Part shown: positions 28,775 to 37,269 of the stretch, one piece after another
How the letters are laid out: every line of letters begins with the position of its first letter
Numbering within the stretch: the stretch's first letter is position 1
NCBI RefSeq assembly: GCF_008370685.1
Contig: NZ_VTZU01000010.1
Span: 1-64,000 of the forward strand
From: Aquimarina sp. RZ0
GTDB taxonomy: Bacteria; Bacteroidota; Bacteroidia; Flavobacteriales; Flavobacteriaceae
Direction: 5' to 3'
DNA length: 64,000 bases
The notes under the pieces: generated by a model
Seen by the model: the letters and a program-made list of their open reading frames with translations, nothing else
What the model was told of the DNA's origin: nothing
The model's database searches: none
Position numbers and translations under genes: made by a program

Positions 28775-29437
28775 ATGAATACAACCAAAATCTTAGGATT
28801 TATAGGTCTACTGGCATCGATTCTTGTAGGCTTAGGAGAATATTTCTTACACTATTCTGCCCATATTTTAGGGAATTCAGAAAATTACGAATTCTTTAAA
28901 TTTGTTCCACAAGAACATTTAACAATTGGACATTTTTTAGCCGTCGTAGGGCTACCTTGCTATTTTGCCGGTTATCTTCACATCTATCAAATGCTTAGAC
29001 CAGGTAATGAAACGTTAGCTCGTATTACACTGGGGATAGGATTTATTGCTTTTGCAGTTGGAGGAATCTGGATAGGTTCAAGAGCTTCTATAGGGAATAT
29101 TATACATCTAAAAGAATCCATGGATACAACTGCGTATCAAAACCTTTTGGATCATTACACCAACCATATGGAAATATTGGTTCAAGCACTAAGAATTGTT
29201 ATTGCATTACTATCAGTTGTATTTGTGATTGCAATTCTAAAAGGAGGAACTTATTATAAAAAGTGGATGGCTATTTTTAATCCAATCATTATTCTTTTAT
29301 TCGTTTTCTCTACACTCTTTTGGGCAAAACCTTTAAGCAAACATCTAGCTCCAATTGCCATGAATGTTACACATTTTATTCTTTTTACCCTTTCATTATA
29401 TCAACTGAACAAAAATTACAAACCAACTCATGATTAA
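28775..29437 (+). CDS. Integral membrane protein, DUF6796-like
   Basis: The 220-residue product has about six hydrophobic segments (about 7-25, 48-70, 80-100, 130-155, 165-185, 190-210). The opening GLLASILVGLGEYFLHYS and the EHLTIGHFLAVVGLP region fit DUF6796 as I remember it. Function unknown. It follows the Crp/Fnr gene by 67 bp and overlaps the start of the FG-GAP protein gene by 8 bp, so it heads a transcript of four genes to 35018. Confidence 0.6.
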   Translation: MNTTKILGFIGLLASILVGLGEYFLHYSAHILGNSENYEFFKFVPQEHLTIGHFLAVVGLPCYFAGYLHIYQMLRPGNETLARITLGIGFIAFAVGGIWIGSRASIGNIIHLKESMDTTAYQNLLDHYTNHMEILVQALRIVIALLSVVFVIAILKGGTYYKKWMAIFNPIIILLFVFSTLFWAKPLSKHLAPIAMNVTHFILFTLSLYQLNKNYKPTHD

Positions 29438-31085
29438 AAAAATTCTAAAAATAGCAGGAATCCTTATACTACTTTTATTAATACTAGTTTTAGGTTTTTT
29501 CTGGAGAGACGCTGTTTCTGACAAGTATGATATATCCATAGATGCAAAACTTATCCCAAAGTTCGATCAGGTAGCTCTTGATTTTATTCACCAATATAAT
29601 GGAGAAAAATCATTACCAATTGCGCCTTCTGCGTTGATTGATATCAATAATGATAATATAGATGAAGTATTTTTTGGAGGAGGAATGAATCAGGAAGATG
29701 CAATCTTTGCATATCGAGATCATAAATTTGTAAATATATCATCAGAAACTAACCTCCCTAAAAAAGGCATTACTACGACAACGGTTGGCGCAGTTTCAGC
29801 AGATTTTGACAATAATGGATATACTGACCTATTAGTAAGCAGAGAAGACGGATTACATCTATATTATAACACTAATGGCAAATTTACTGCTAAAATTATC
29901 AATACCCCTGTAAATGAAAAATCAAATCCCGCGGGTATCACAGTAGGTGATATCGATAAAGATGGAGATTTAGATATTTTTCTGGCGACCTACCTGAAAA
30001 AAGAACTTATGGAAGGGCAAACAATTTTTGAAGATTACAATTACGGATCTACTAGTGAGCTATTGCTTAACAATGGTGATAGTACATTTAAAAGTATTAC
30101 AAAACAGGCTGGGCTCGATTATGTACACAATACATTTCAGGGAGTCTTAGTGGATATCGATAATGATTCCTGGTTAGATCTTGTAGTGGTTCACGATACT
30201 GGTGAAGCCCGAACTTATAAAAATAATGGAGATCTTACTTTTACGATGAAAGAGAATCCTCTGACCAAAAAATTTGCCTATCCAATGGGGCTGGCTGTAG
30301 GTGACTATAATAATGATGGATTCGTAGATTTTATGTTTTCTAATACAGGAAGTACTTTGCCTAGATTTCTTGCAAAAGGCGATATCAAGGATGCTACCAG
30401 ATTTAATGAAAAGTGGATACTCTTTAAAAACGAAGGGGATTTCAAATTTACGGATGCGGCCGCAGAAGCCAAAATTGCAGATTATGAGTTTTCCTGGGGC
30501 TGTACCTTTGCTGATATGAATAATGATGGTTTACAGGACTTGATGGTGGCAGAAAATTATGTGGATCTGGCTCCAAATAAATTATTCAGGCTACCTAGCA
30601 GGTTTTTAATCCAGAAAGAAGATCACACTTTTGTACCAACAGAAAAGCAAAGTGGTGTGGTCAATCCTCATTTTGGTATCACATCCTTAGTAAGTGATTT
30701 TAACCAGGATGGATATCTCGATATGATCTGGACTAATATAGATACGCCTTCATTAGCCTATATAAGTCAGGGAGGTACTAATAACTATGTTCAGGTAGAC
30801 ATAAAAGATAATGCAGCATCTCAGGGTGCAAAAGTGACTGTAGAAACCGCTTCCAAAAAACTTACAGATTGGTTAGTTTCAGGAGAAGGATTAGCAAGTG
30901 ATCAAACTGCATTATTAAATTTTGGATTAGGCAAAGAAACTTCTATTAAGAAAATCACGGTTAATTATGCGAATGGTACTGTTTTCGAATTAGAAAATCC
31001 CGCTATCAATAGTGTAGTGCATATTACTAAAGAAAGAGAATTACAGCAGGTAATGGCTGATACATTATCAACCGTAGAAGAATGA
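29430..31085 (+). CDS. FG-GAP/VCBS-repeat protein with ASPIC/UnbV domain (CRTAC1-like)
   Basis: The 551-residue product has an N-terminal membrane anchor (about 5-26) and then at least five FG-GAP repeats, each with an Asp-rich calcium loop (for example DFDNNGYTDL, DIDKDGDLDI, DYNNDGFVDF, DMNNDGLQDL, DFNQDGYLDM). A C-terminal ASPIC/UnbV domain (about 455-535, GSKVTVE-like strand, LNFGLGKETSIKKI) follows. It should fold as a beta propeller facing the periplasm or surface; the role is probably binding. It overlaps the next gene by 4 bp (ATGA). Confidence 0.88.
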   Translation: MIKKILKIAGILILLLLILVLGFFWRDAVSDKYDISIDAKLIPKFDQVALDFIHQYNGEKSLPIAPSALIDINNDNIDEVFFGGGMNQEDAIFAYRDHKFVNISSETNLPKKGITTTTVGAVSADFDNNGYTDLLVSREDGLHLYYNTNGKFTAKIINTPVNEKSNPAGITVGDIDKDGDLDIFLATYLKKELMEGQTIFEDYNYGSTSELLLNNGDSTFKSITKQAGLDYVHNTFQGVLVDIDNDSWLDLVVVHDTGEARTYKNNGDLTFTMKENPLTKKFAYPMGLAVGDYNNDGFVDFMFSNTGSTLPRFLAKGDIKDATRFNEKWILFKNEGDFKFTDAAAEAKIADYEFSWGCTFADMNNDGLQDLMVAENYVDLAPNKLFRLPSRFLIQKEDHTFVPTEKQSGVVNPHFGITSLVSDFNQDGYLDMIWTNIDTPSLAYISQGGTNNYVQVDIKDNAASQGAKVTVETASKKLTDWLVSGEGLASDQTALLNFGLGKETSIKKITVNYANGTVFELENPAINSVVHITKERELQQVMADTLSTVEE

Positions 31086-31462
31086 GAAGGATACTTTCTA
31101 TTCTTCTCACGGTATTATTTATAATTGGGATTTTAGGAGCTGGAAGTTTAGTAATAAAAGAAATACAAACAGCCAATGGATGTCCTAAAGTATTAGGGAT
31201 TCCAGCCTGTGCTATTATTTTAGTCTGTTTTATAATTCCATTAATTACACACCTTTTGGGAAAATACAATAGATGGTATTTCTTTTTTACAGGCTTGGCA
31301 ACTTTGATTGCAACAATGGCATCAATCCTGCAATTTATAGGGAATGGTGAATGCCCTAAAACTGGGAATGGAACTCCCATGTGTTATTATTCGTTATTAC
31401 TTTTTACAGGGCTTATAGTATTAAAAATATATCAACTGAGGGTCAATTCATCAGAAAACTGA
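31082..31462 (+). CDS. Small membrane protein with conserved cysteines
   Basis: The 126-residue product has four hydrophobic segments (about 4-24, 38-58, 62-83, 100-118). Cysteines lie in NGCPKVLGIPACAI and GECPKTGNGTPMCYY. Two CP...C pairs between membrane helices suggest disulfides on the outer face, as in vitamin K epoxide reductase-like or DsbB-like four-helix proteins. That resemblance is only superficial and I do not assign it. It overlaps the FG-GAP gene (ATGA) and is 19 bp before the large outer-membrane protein gene. Confidence 0.6.
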   Translation: MRRILSILLTVLFIIGILGAGSLVIKEIQTANGCPKVLGIPACAIILVCFIIPLITHLLGKYNRWYFFFTGLATLIATMASILQFIGNGECPKTGNGTPMCYYSLLLFTGLIVLKIYQLRVNSSEN

Positions 31463-31481
31463 TAATATTAAAACACACATC

Positions 31482-34400
31482 ATGCAAATCAAATTAACCA
31501 ATAGTATTTACTATCTATTAGGTGTATTTTTTTGGACTAGTATCACATTCGGGCAAGAAATAGAAACTTCTATTTTTGTGACAGGAAATACAGGAAATAG
31601 TAATGATTATACGATCTTGCAACAGCTGATTGCGGATTCCAAAAATGTAGATAATTCTACACTGCTTCTAGTAGGTAACACTGTTCCAAAAAAAGGATTT
31701 CAACTTTCTGCAGAAAAAGGAATCGCGCACCAACTTACAGTTTTATCCGATTATGATAAGCATACTGTTTTTATTCCAGGAAAAAATGAATGGGCAAAAA
31801 AAGGTCGTAAAGGAGTTCGCGAATTAGAAAAATATATTCAGAAAAATAGTAAATCAAAATTTTATCCGGATAAAGGATGCCCTATCAAAAAGAAGGATAT
31901 AAGTGATAATGTAGTATTAATTACACTAGATTCACAATGGTATCTAGAGAATTGGGATCATCAGATTTACCTCAATGAAGAGTGTGATATCAAAAACAGG
32001 AGTCTTTTCTTTCTTGAATTTACAAGCCTTCTCAAAAAGGCTCAGGACAAAATTAAGGTAATAGCAATACACCATCCTGTTTTTACCAACACTAAACAAG
32101 GTTTTTTTGCAAATGTATCAGGAACCTCATCTCAAGATTTTCAAAACAAACAATACCGAATCTTAAGAAATAAAATTATAACCATTGCAAGACAACAAGA
32201 AAATGTAATTTTCCTTTCCGGGAAAGATGAAAACCTTCAATACATTAATAAATATGGTATCCCACAGATTATTAGTGGAGCTAGTAATACTACTAAAAAA
32301 TCTAAAAAAGCTTCAGAAGGAGATTTTGTAAGTACCAAAAATGGATATGCCAGACTGGATATCCACAAAGATGGCAAGGCTATCGTACATTTTTATAGTA
32401 TTGATAATAAAACCAAAACAACTATTTTTTCTGCCACTGCATTACAAGGGATTCCTGAAAAAATTGAATATACTTTTAAACCGGCAGATAGTTTTTCTAC
32501 CCTACAAAGTGCATCTGTATACGCTGATGAAGAAACCAGGAAAAGTAAATTATATAAAGGATTGTGGGGAGATCACTACCGAAAATATTATAGCAAAAAA
32601 GTAAATGCTCCTGTTGCTTTTCTGGATACACTTAAGGGTGGTTTAACACCTATTAGAAGAGGAGGTGGACAACAGTCTAAATCCTTGAGAATGGTTGATA
32701 AAGACGGAAAACAGTATGTAATGCGTGCCTTAAGAAAAAGTGCCCTGAAATTTTTGCAAGCATCCGCATTTCAGGATAAATATATAAAAGAAGATCTGGA
32801 AGATAGTTATGCAGATCGGTTTTTGTTAGATTTTTATACTACTGCGCATCCTTATACACCTTTTTCTATAGGCACATTATCTGATGCAGTTGCTATTTAT
32901 CATACCAATCCTAAGCTATACTATATTCCAAAACAGGAGAGATTAGGTCAGTACAATGATGAATTTGGAGATGAATTATATCTGGTAGAAGAACGTGTGG
33001 AATCTGGTCATAAGAATCTTGCTTCTTTTGGAAAACCAAAGAAAATACTAAGTACAGATGATGTGATCAAAGAAGTTCATAAAACAGGTACAGCTAGCGT
33101 TGATGAACCTTCATACATCCGCGCTCGTATATTTGATATGCTTATTGGTGATTGGGACAGACATCCCGATCAATGGCGATGGGCACTCTTTGAAAAAGAG
33201 GATGGAACAGAAATTTGTAAACCCATCCCAAGAGATCGGGATCAGGCATTTTCTGTATTTGATGGTAGTATTATTTCTTTTCTTACCTGTGCCATTCCGG
33301 GATTGAGAAAAATGCAATCATATGATGAAAAACTTCCGAGCCCAAAATGGTTTAATCAGACTCCATACCCGCTTGATATGACTTTTATTAATACCTCTGA
33401 TTGGTCAAAATGGAAAGAACAAGCAGTTTATATACAAAATAATCTTACTGACGATGTCATAAAAACTGCTTTCAAAAAAATTCCGGAAGAGATGAAGGGA
33501 GAGACCATCAATGATATCACAGAAAAACTAAAAGGAAGAAGAACCAACATTGTTGATATAGCTCATAAGTATTATAAACATCTCAATAGTTTTGAAGTAA
33601 TTACCGGAACTCAGAAAGGTGATGTATTTAATATCAAAAGATCTCCTGATGGAGAAACTACAATTGAGATTCGTCGCAAAGATATTGGTGTCTTACATAG
33701 AACTTTTAACAAAAAAGAAACCAAAGAGATTTGGTTATATGGCTTGGATGGAAAAGATATTTTTAATGTGGATGGAAAAGGGGATAATTTGATCGATATC
33801 AAAATTATTGGAGGTAAAAAAAATGATACCTATAACTTTAAGAATGCAAAAAAAGTAAAGTTATACGATTATCAACATAAAGAGAATACTATTGTGAACA
33901 AGCGTTCCAAAAAATGGTTAGTTGACGATTACAACACCAATACCTATGATTATAAGAAAAGAAGATACTATGTCAATCAAATTTTACCGCTAATAGCGTT
34001 TAACCCTGATGACGGATTGCGAATCGGAGTACTGAATCACTACACCTATTATGGTTTACAACGAAATCCATTTACCCAGAAACACACAATTAGTGCATCT
34101 TTCTATGCAGCTAGCAGAGGTGTTGATGTATCATATCAAGGAGAATTTTCTCATTTCTTTCATAATTGGAATTTTGGGATAGAAGGCATTTATAAAACAC
34201 CCAGTTTTGCACAAAATTTCTTTGGATTCGGCAATGATACTGCCTATGATAAAGACTTAGTTGATTTAGATTTTAACAGAACCAGAATTCAGCAATGGAA
34301 AACTGCAGTTTCCTTAATCTGGAGAGGAAGAGATGGAGGTTATTTTCAGTTTAAGCCATTGATTGAAGCTTTTGAGGTAGAAAATACTTCTGACCGATTT

Positions 34401-35018
34401 ATTAACAATATCTCTGCCGATAATGATGTATTTGATTCACAAACATATGTAGGCGTAGAAGCAAAATATCATTTTAATAATACAAATGATTTAGCATTTC
34501 CTACACTTGGTTTTGATGCAAGTATTACAATTGGGTATAAATCAAATATTGACGGAGGTACTAATAAAAACAGATTTGGGTATATAGAACCATCCATATC
34601 AATAGATCACAAACTAAATAAAAGAGGCAACCTCGTTTTTGCTACAACCTTTGGTGGAGAAGCAATTCTGGGAGATGATTTTGAATTTTATCACGGAGCG
34701 CAAATTGGTGGAATACAAAAAGGGTTGCGAGGTTTTAGAAACGAACGGTTTACCGGTAAATTTTCAGTCTATCAAAATACAGATCTTCGATGGAAAATTG
34801 GTAAATTCAAGACAAGTTTCATTCCTCTTAAATATGGTCTTACCGGAGGTTTTGATCATGGTAGAGTGTGGGTAGAAAATGATACGTCAGACACCTGGCA
34901 TACCAGTACAGGAGGATCATTCTGGATCAGCGGATTAGATTCTTTTACTGCTAATCTTGGTTATTATGTGAGTACAGACAGTGGAAGAATCACTTTTGCA
35001 CTTGGATTTGCATTCTAA
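31482..35018 (+). CDS. Outer-membrane protein: degenerate metallophosphoesterase, kinase-like middle part, beta barrel
   Basis: The protein has 1178 residues with a signal peptide (1-24). The N-terminal 340 residues match the calcineurin-like phosphoesterase fused to BamA-type barrels in Bacteroidota, but its metal-ligand motifs are altered: GNTG (35-38) for GDxG, GNT (65-67) for GDN, PGKNEW (99-104) for GNHDW, and SGKDENLQ (about 246-253) for GHxHxLQ; IHHP stays. The middle has YVMRALRKSAL, IGDWDRHPDQWRWA and PIPRDRDQAF, reminiscent of HipA/FAM20-type kinases. The last 340 residues form a surface-antigen barrel ending in Phe (ALGFAF). Loss of phosphatase activity is inferred. Confidence 0.85.
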   Translation: MQIKLTNSIYYLLGVFFWTSITFGQEIETSIFVTGNTGNSNDYTILQQLIADSKNVDNSTLLLVGNTVPKKGFQLSAEKGIAHQLTVLSDYDKHTVFIPGKNEWAKKGRKGVRELEKYIQKNSKSKFYPDKGCPIKKKDISDNVVLITLDSQWYLENWDHQIYLNEECDIKNRSLFFLEFTSLLKKAQDKIKVIAIHHPVFTNTKQGFFANVSGTSSQDFQNKQYRILRNKIITIARQQENVIFLSGKDENLQYINKYGIPQIISGASNTTKKSKKASEGDFVSTKNGYARLDIHKDGKAIVHFYSIDNKTKTTIFSATALQGIPEKIEYTFKPADSFSTLQSASVYADEETRKSKLYKGLWGDHYRKYYSKKVNAPVAFLDTLKGGLTPIRRGGGQQSKSLRMVDKDGKQYVMRALRKSALKFLQASAFQDKYIKEDLEDSYADRFLLDFYTTAHPYTPFSIGTLSDAVAIYHTNPKLYYIPKQERLGQYNDEFGDELYLVEERVESGHKNLASFGKPKKILSTDDVIKEVHKTGTASVDEPSYIRARIFDMLIGDWDRHPDQWRWALFEKEDGTEICKPIPRDRDQAFSVFDGSIISFLTCAIPGLRKMQSYDEKLPSPKWFNQTPYPLDMTFINTSDWSKWKEQAVYIQNNLTDDVIKTAFKKIPEEMKGETINDITEKLKGRRTNIVDIAHKYYKHLNSFEVITGTQKGDVFNIKRSPDGETTIEIRRKDIGVLHRTFNKKETKEIWLYGLDGKDIFNVDGKGDNLIDIKIIGGKKNDTYNFKNAKKVKLYDYQHKENTIVNKRSKKWLVDDYNTNTYDYKKRRYYVNQILPLIAFNPDDGLRIGVLNHYTYYGLQRNPFTQKHTISASFYAASRGVDVSYQGEFSHFFHNWNFGIEGIYKTPSFAQNFFGFGNDTAYDKDLVDLDFNRTRIQQWKTAVSLIWRGRDGGYFQFKPLIEAFEVENTSDRFINNISADNDVFDSQTYVGVEAKYHFNNTNDLAFPTLGFDASITIGYKSNIDGGTNKNRFGYIEPSISIDHKLNKRGNLVFATTFGGEAILGDDFEFYHGAQIGGIQKGLRGFRNERFTGKFSVYQNTDLRWKIGKFKTSFIPLKYGLTGGFDHGRVWVENDTSDTWHTSTGGSFWISGLDSFTANLGYYVSTDSGRITFALGFAF

Positions 35019-35039
35019 AAAGTAAACTAGCTCGTGGCA

Positions 35040-35080
35040 AGTTTCTGAGTTTTTAAATCTCGATTATCGAATAAATAAAA
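35040..35080. repeat. Short repeat shared with 48520 region
   Basis: TTTAAATCTCGATTATCGA occurs here (about 35057-35075) and again at about 48519-48537. In the second copy its CTCGATTATCGAG core is a perfect palindrome. Both copies are intergenic. Meaning unknown; could be a regulatory site or the end of a small element. Confidence 0.4.
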
Positions 35081-35108
35081 TAGTATTTCAATATAAAAAT
35101 CATTAAAA

Positions 35109-35867
35109 ATGTCAAAACAATTAAAACAAATCACTGAAAAACATTGTGAAAATGCACCTGCAAAATACGATGACCTAAAAGTTCTATTCCTTAATTGCAC
35201 ATTAAACAGAACACCTGTATTATCTCATACAGAAGCTCTTATTGAAGTTGCCCAAAAAGTTTTTGAAGCAAATGGAGCAACTACAAAAGTAATCCGCCCT
35301 GTGGATTATACAATACCAGCAGGGTTAGGGATGGATATGTCTCAAACTCCAGAATGGGAAAAAGATGATTGGCCAATGTTACAAAAAGAAGTTGATGCCT
35401 GTGATATATTGATTTTATGTACTTCTGTTTGGTTAGGAGAAAAGTCATCTGTATGTAACAGAGTACTAGAACGTATGTACGGATATACGCATCAATTTAA
35501 TCAAAAAGGACAATATAGAGATTATGGAAAAGTAGGAGCTACCTTGATTACAGGAAATGAAGACGGAGTAAAACACTGTGCTATGAACATCCTTTTCTCT
35601 CTTTCTCATATCGGGTATACGGTACCTCCACAGGCTGATGCAGGCTGGATGGGAGAAGCAGGTCCCGGACCATCGTATAGAGATGAAGGTTCTGGAGGAC
35701 CAGAGAATGATTTCACTAATAGAAATACAACGTTCCTGGCTTGGAATTGTATGCATATGGCGCGTTTACTAAAAGATAATGGAGGAATTCCAGCACACGG
35801 AAACCAACCTGAAGAATGGGAAGCTGGATGTAAAGCTGGATTTGATAGTCCCGAGCACAAAAGGTAA
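35109..35867 (+). CDS. Flavodoxin-family NAD(P)H-dependent oxidoreductase
   Basis: The 252-residue product has a flavodoxin-like fold of the NADPH-dependent FMN reductase/NAD(P)H oxidoreductase type: VLFLNCTLNRTP (phosphate-loop start of the FMN site), CDILILCTSVWLGEKSSVCN, and GATLITGNEDGVKH. It should reduce quinones, FMN or an unknown electrophile. The tail, rich in Gly and Glu (GPGPSYRDEGSGGPENDF), is found in relatives that I remember as multimeric reductases. It stands alone on the strand, 91 bp behind the preceding gene, followed by an inverted-repeat element. Confidence 0.85.
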   Translation: MSKQLKQITEKHCENAPAKYDDLKVLFLNCTLNRTPVLSHTEALIEVAQKVFEANGATTKVIRPVDYTIPAGLGMDMSQTPEWEKDDWPMLQKEVDACDILILCTSVWLGEKSSVCNRVLERMYGYTHQFNQKGQYRDYGKVGATLITGNEDGVKHCAMNILFSLSHIGYTVPPQADAGWMGEAGPGPSYRDEGSGGPENDFTNRNTTFLAWNCMHMARLLKDNGGIPAHGNQPEEWEAGCKAGFDSPEHKR

Positions 35868-35901
35868 TTGGATATTATATCTATTGGTAAATCCAGTATA
35901 C

Positions 35902-36001
35902 TACCATTTCTGGTTTTAAAATACTCAAATAAAAAGTTGCCATTTTTTGCATAGATAAAAAAGAACAAAATTGAATGGGTAATTTTAAATCAGAAATGGT
36001 A
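35902..36001. repeat. MITE-like inverted-repeat element, TACCATTTCTG family
   Basis: A 100-bp segment with terminal inverted repeats: TACCATTTCTG (35902-35912) and CAGAAATGGTA (35991-36001) are perfect, and the match extends to about 22 positions with few mismatches. A degenerate relative lies at 24986-25094. No coding potential. It could fold into one hairpin in RNA. Confidence 0.65.
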
Positions 36002-36108
36002 TAAACAAACTTCATCTTCCTTTTTGTTCTTTATTTTTTACATAAATTTAAGTAGATGCTAACATAGGATGGCATGATGTATCATAACAAACTAATAAAT
36101 CTAAAGTA

Positions 36109-36861
36109 ATGAGTACGCAAATACATATAGCAGCACAATATCTGGCTACTGCCGGAATAAGCTTTCTGGATAAAAAAGATGATGATAGCCATACCAATCT
36201 GGGTTTTAATATAGAAAAAGGATATATAGAAACCTGGCCATTAAACGATCAAGGGGATAAAATAGCTTTTGATTATTTAAATTTTGCATTGCATTGGATT
36301 GCTAATAGCACCATTAGACTCAGTATTTCTTTAGATGGAAAAACTCATAAAGAAATTGTTTCCTGGATGGAATCATTAACCACTGCACTAGGAATTACCC
36401 GACCGTATGTATATGACCTTCATTACGATCTTCCTTATGATAAGATTACAGATGCATATGTTTTTGAAAAACCATCAGATAATATCCTTCAGAAATTAGT
36501 ACAGAATAGGATATTAACACAAAAAATCTTGGTTAAAACGATTGAGGCTTCATCTCTAGATTCGGATATAAGGATTTGGCCACATCATTTTGATACCGGG
36601 GCTTTTTCAAAACTCGAAAACAAAGATGGCGTTTCGGTTGGTTTGGGGATGGCAATTCCAGATTCGATGCATCCTGATTATTACTTTTATATAAGCGGAT
36701 ACAAAGGACACGATAGTATTCCTACCACAAATTTTACACCTTTAAAAAAGGGATCCTGGAGCAACGAAGGTTTCAAAGGTGCTACCTTATCTATTTCTGG
36801 CATTAGCGAAGAGGAAGGAATTACATTTTTTGAAGAGGCTATACGCGCATACAAAAACTAA
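36109..36861 (+). CDS. Hypothetical protein
   Basis: The 250-residue product is soluble, with no signal peptide. IRIWPHHFDTGAFSKLE in the middle resembles the WP-H-FD segment of a family of short conserved proteins (DUF5996-like) but the resemblance is weak. Its gene precedes a DUF2721 gene by 5 bp, and these two appear to be one transcript with the Rieske-TPP enzyme gene (19 bp later). Function unknown. Confidence 0.6.
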   Translation: MSTQIHIAAQYLATAGISFLDKKDDDSHTNLGFNIEKGYIETWPLNDQGDKIAFDYLNFALHWIANSTIRLSISLDGKTHKEIVSWMESLTTALGITRPYVYDLHYDLPYDKITDAYVFEKPSDNILQKLVQNRILTQKILVKTIEASSLDSDIRIWPHHFDTGAFSKLENKDGVSVGLGMAIPDSMHPDYYFYISGYKGHDSIPTTNFTPLKKGSWSNEGFKGATLSISGISEEEGITFFEEAIRAYKN

Positions 36862-36866
36862 GATCT

Positions 36867-37250
36867 ATGGAACATTGGTATATCCCAGCAACTATAATTC
36901 CGGGTATTGGATTGCTTATATTATCTACTTCTAATCTGTTGATTAACCTGAGTACAGAGATAAAGACAATGACTGCAGAAGTAGCCATAGAAGAAAGTAT
37001 GATCGAACGAAAACTAAAACAACTCAAACTATTAAACAATGCTATGGTATTCTTGTACATAGCTGTGGCTTGTTTTGTGATTTCGGCTTTAATTTCTGGA
37101 GTTTACAAAACTGTAGCAACTAATTTTGATGCTGCAATTTATATCACTATTACAGGTATCATAAGTGCATTATTGGGGCTGATTGCCCTAATTCTATACT
37201 CCTTTAGAGCAGTGCAAATAAGACAAGATCAATTTCGCAATAAATGCTAA
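36867..37250 (+). CDS. DUF2721-like membrane protein
   Basis: The 127-residue product has an N-terminal hydrophobic stretch (about 5-25, IIPGIGLLILSTSNLLINLS), a charged helix, and a pair of membrane helices (about 53-75 and 87-112). The pattern and length fit DUF2721, a small membrane family of unknown function found next to transporters. It sits between the hypothetical gene and the Rieske-TPP enzyme gene in one transcript. Confidence 0.7.
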   Translation: MEHWYIPATIIPGIGLLILSTSNLLINLSTEIKTMTAEVAIEESMIERKLKQLKLLNNAMVFLYIAVACFVISALISGVYKTVATNFDAAIYITITGIISALLGLIALILYSFRAVQIRQDQFRNKC

Positions 37251-37269
37251 CATCTAAAAAAAAACAATT

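Noticed and set aside
35466-35968. Two (-) frames over the flavodoxin-family gene
   Set aside because: Antisense shadows; the (+) gene has clear family motifs.
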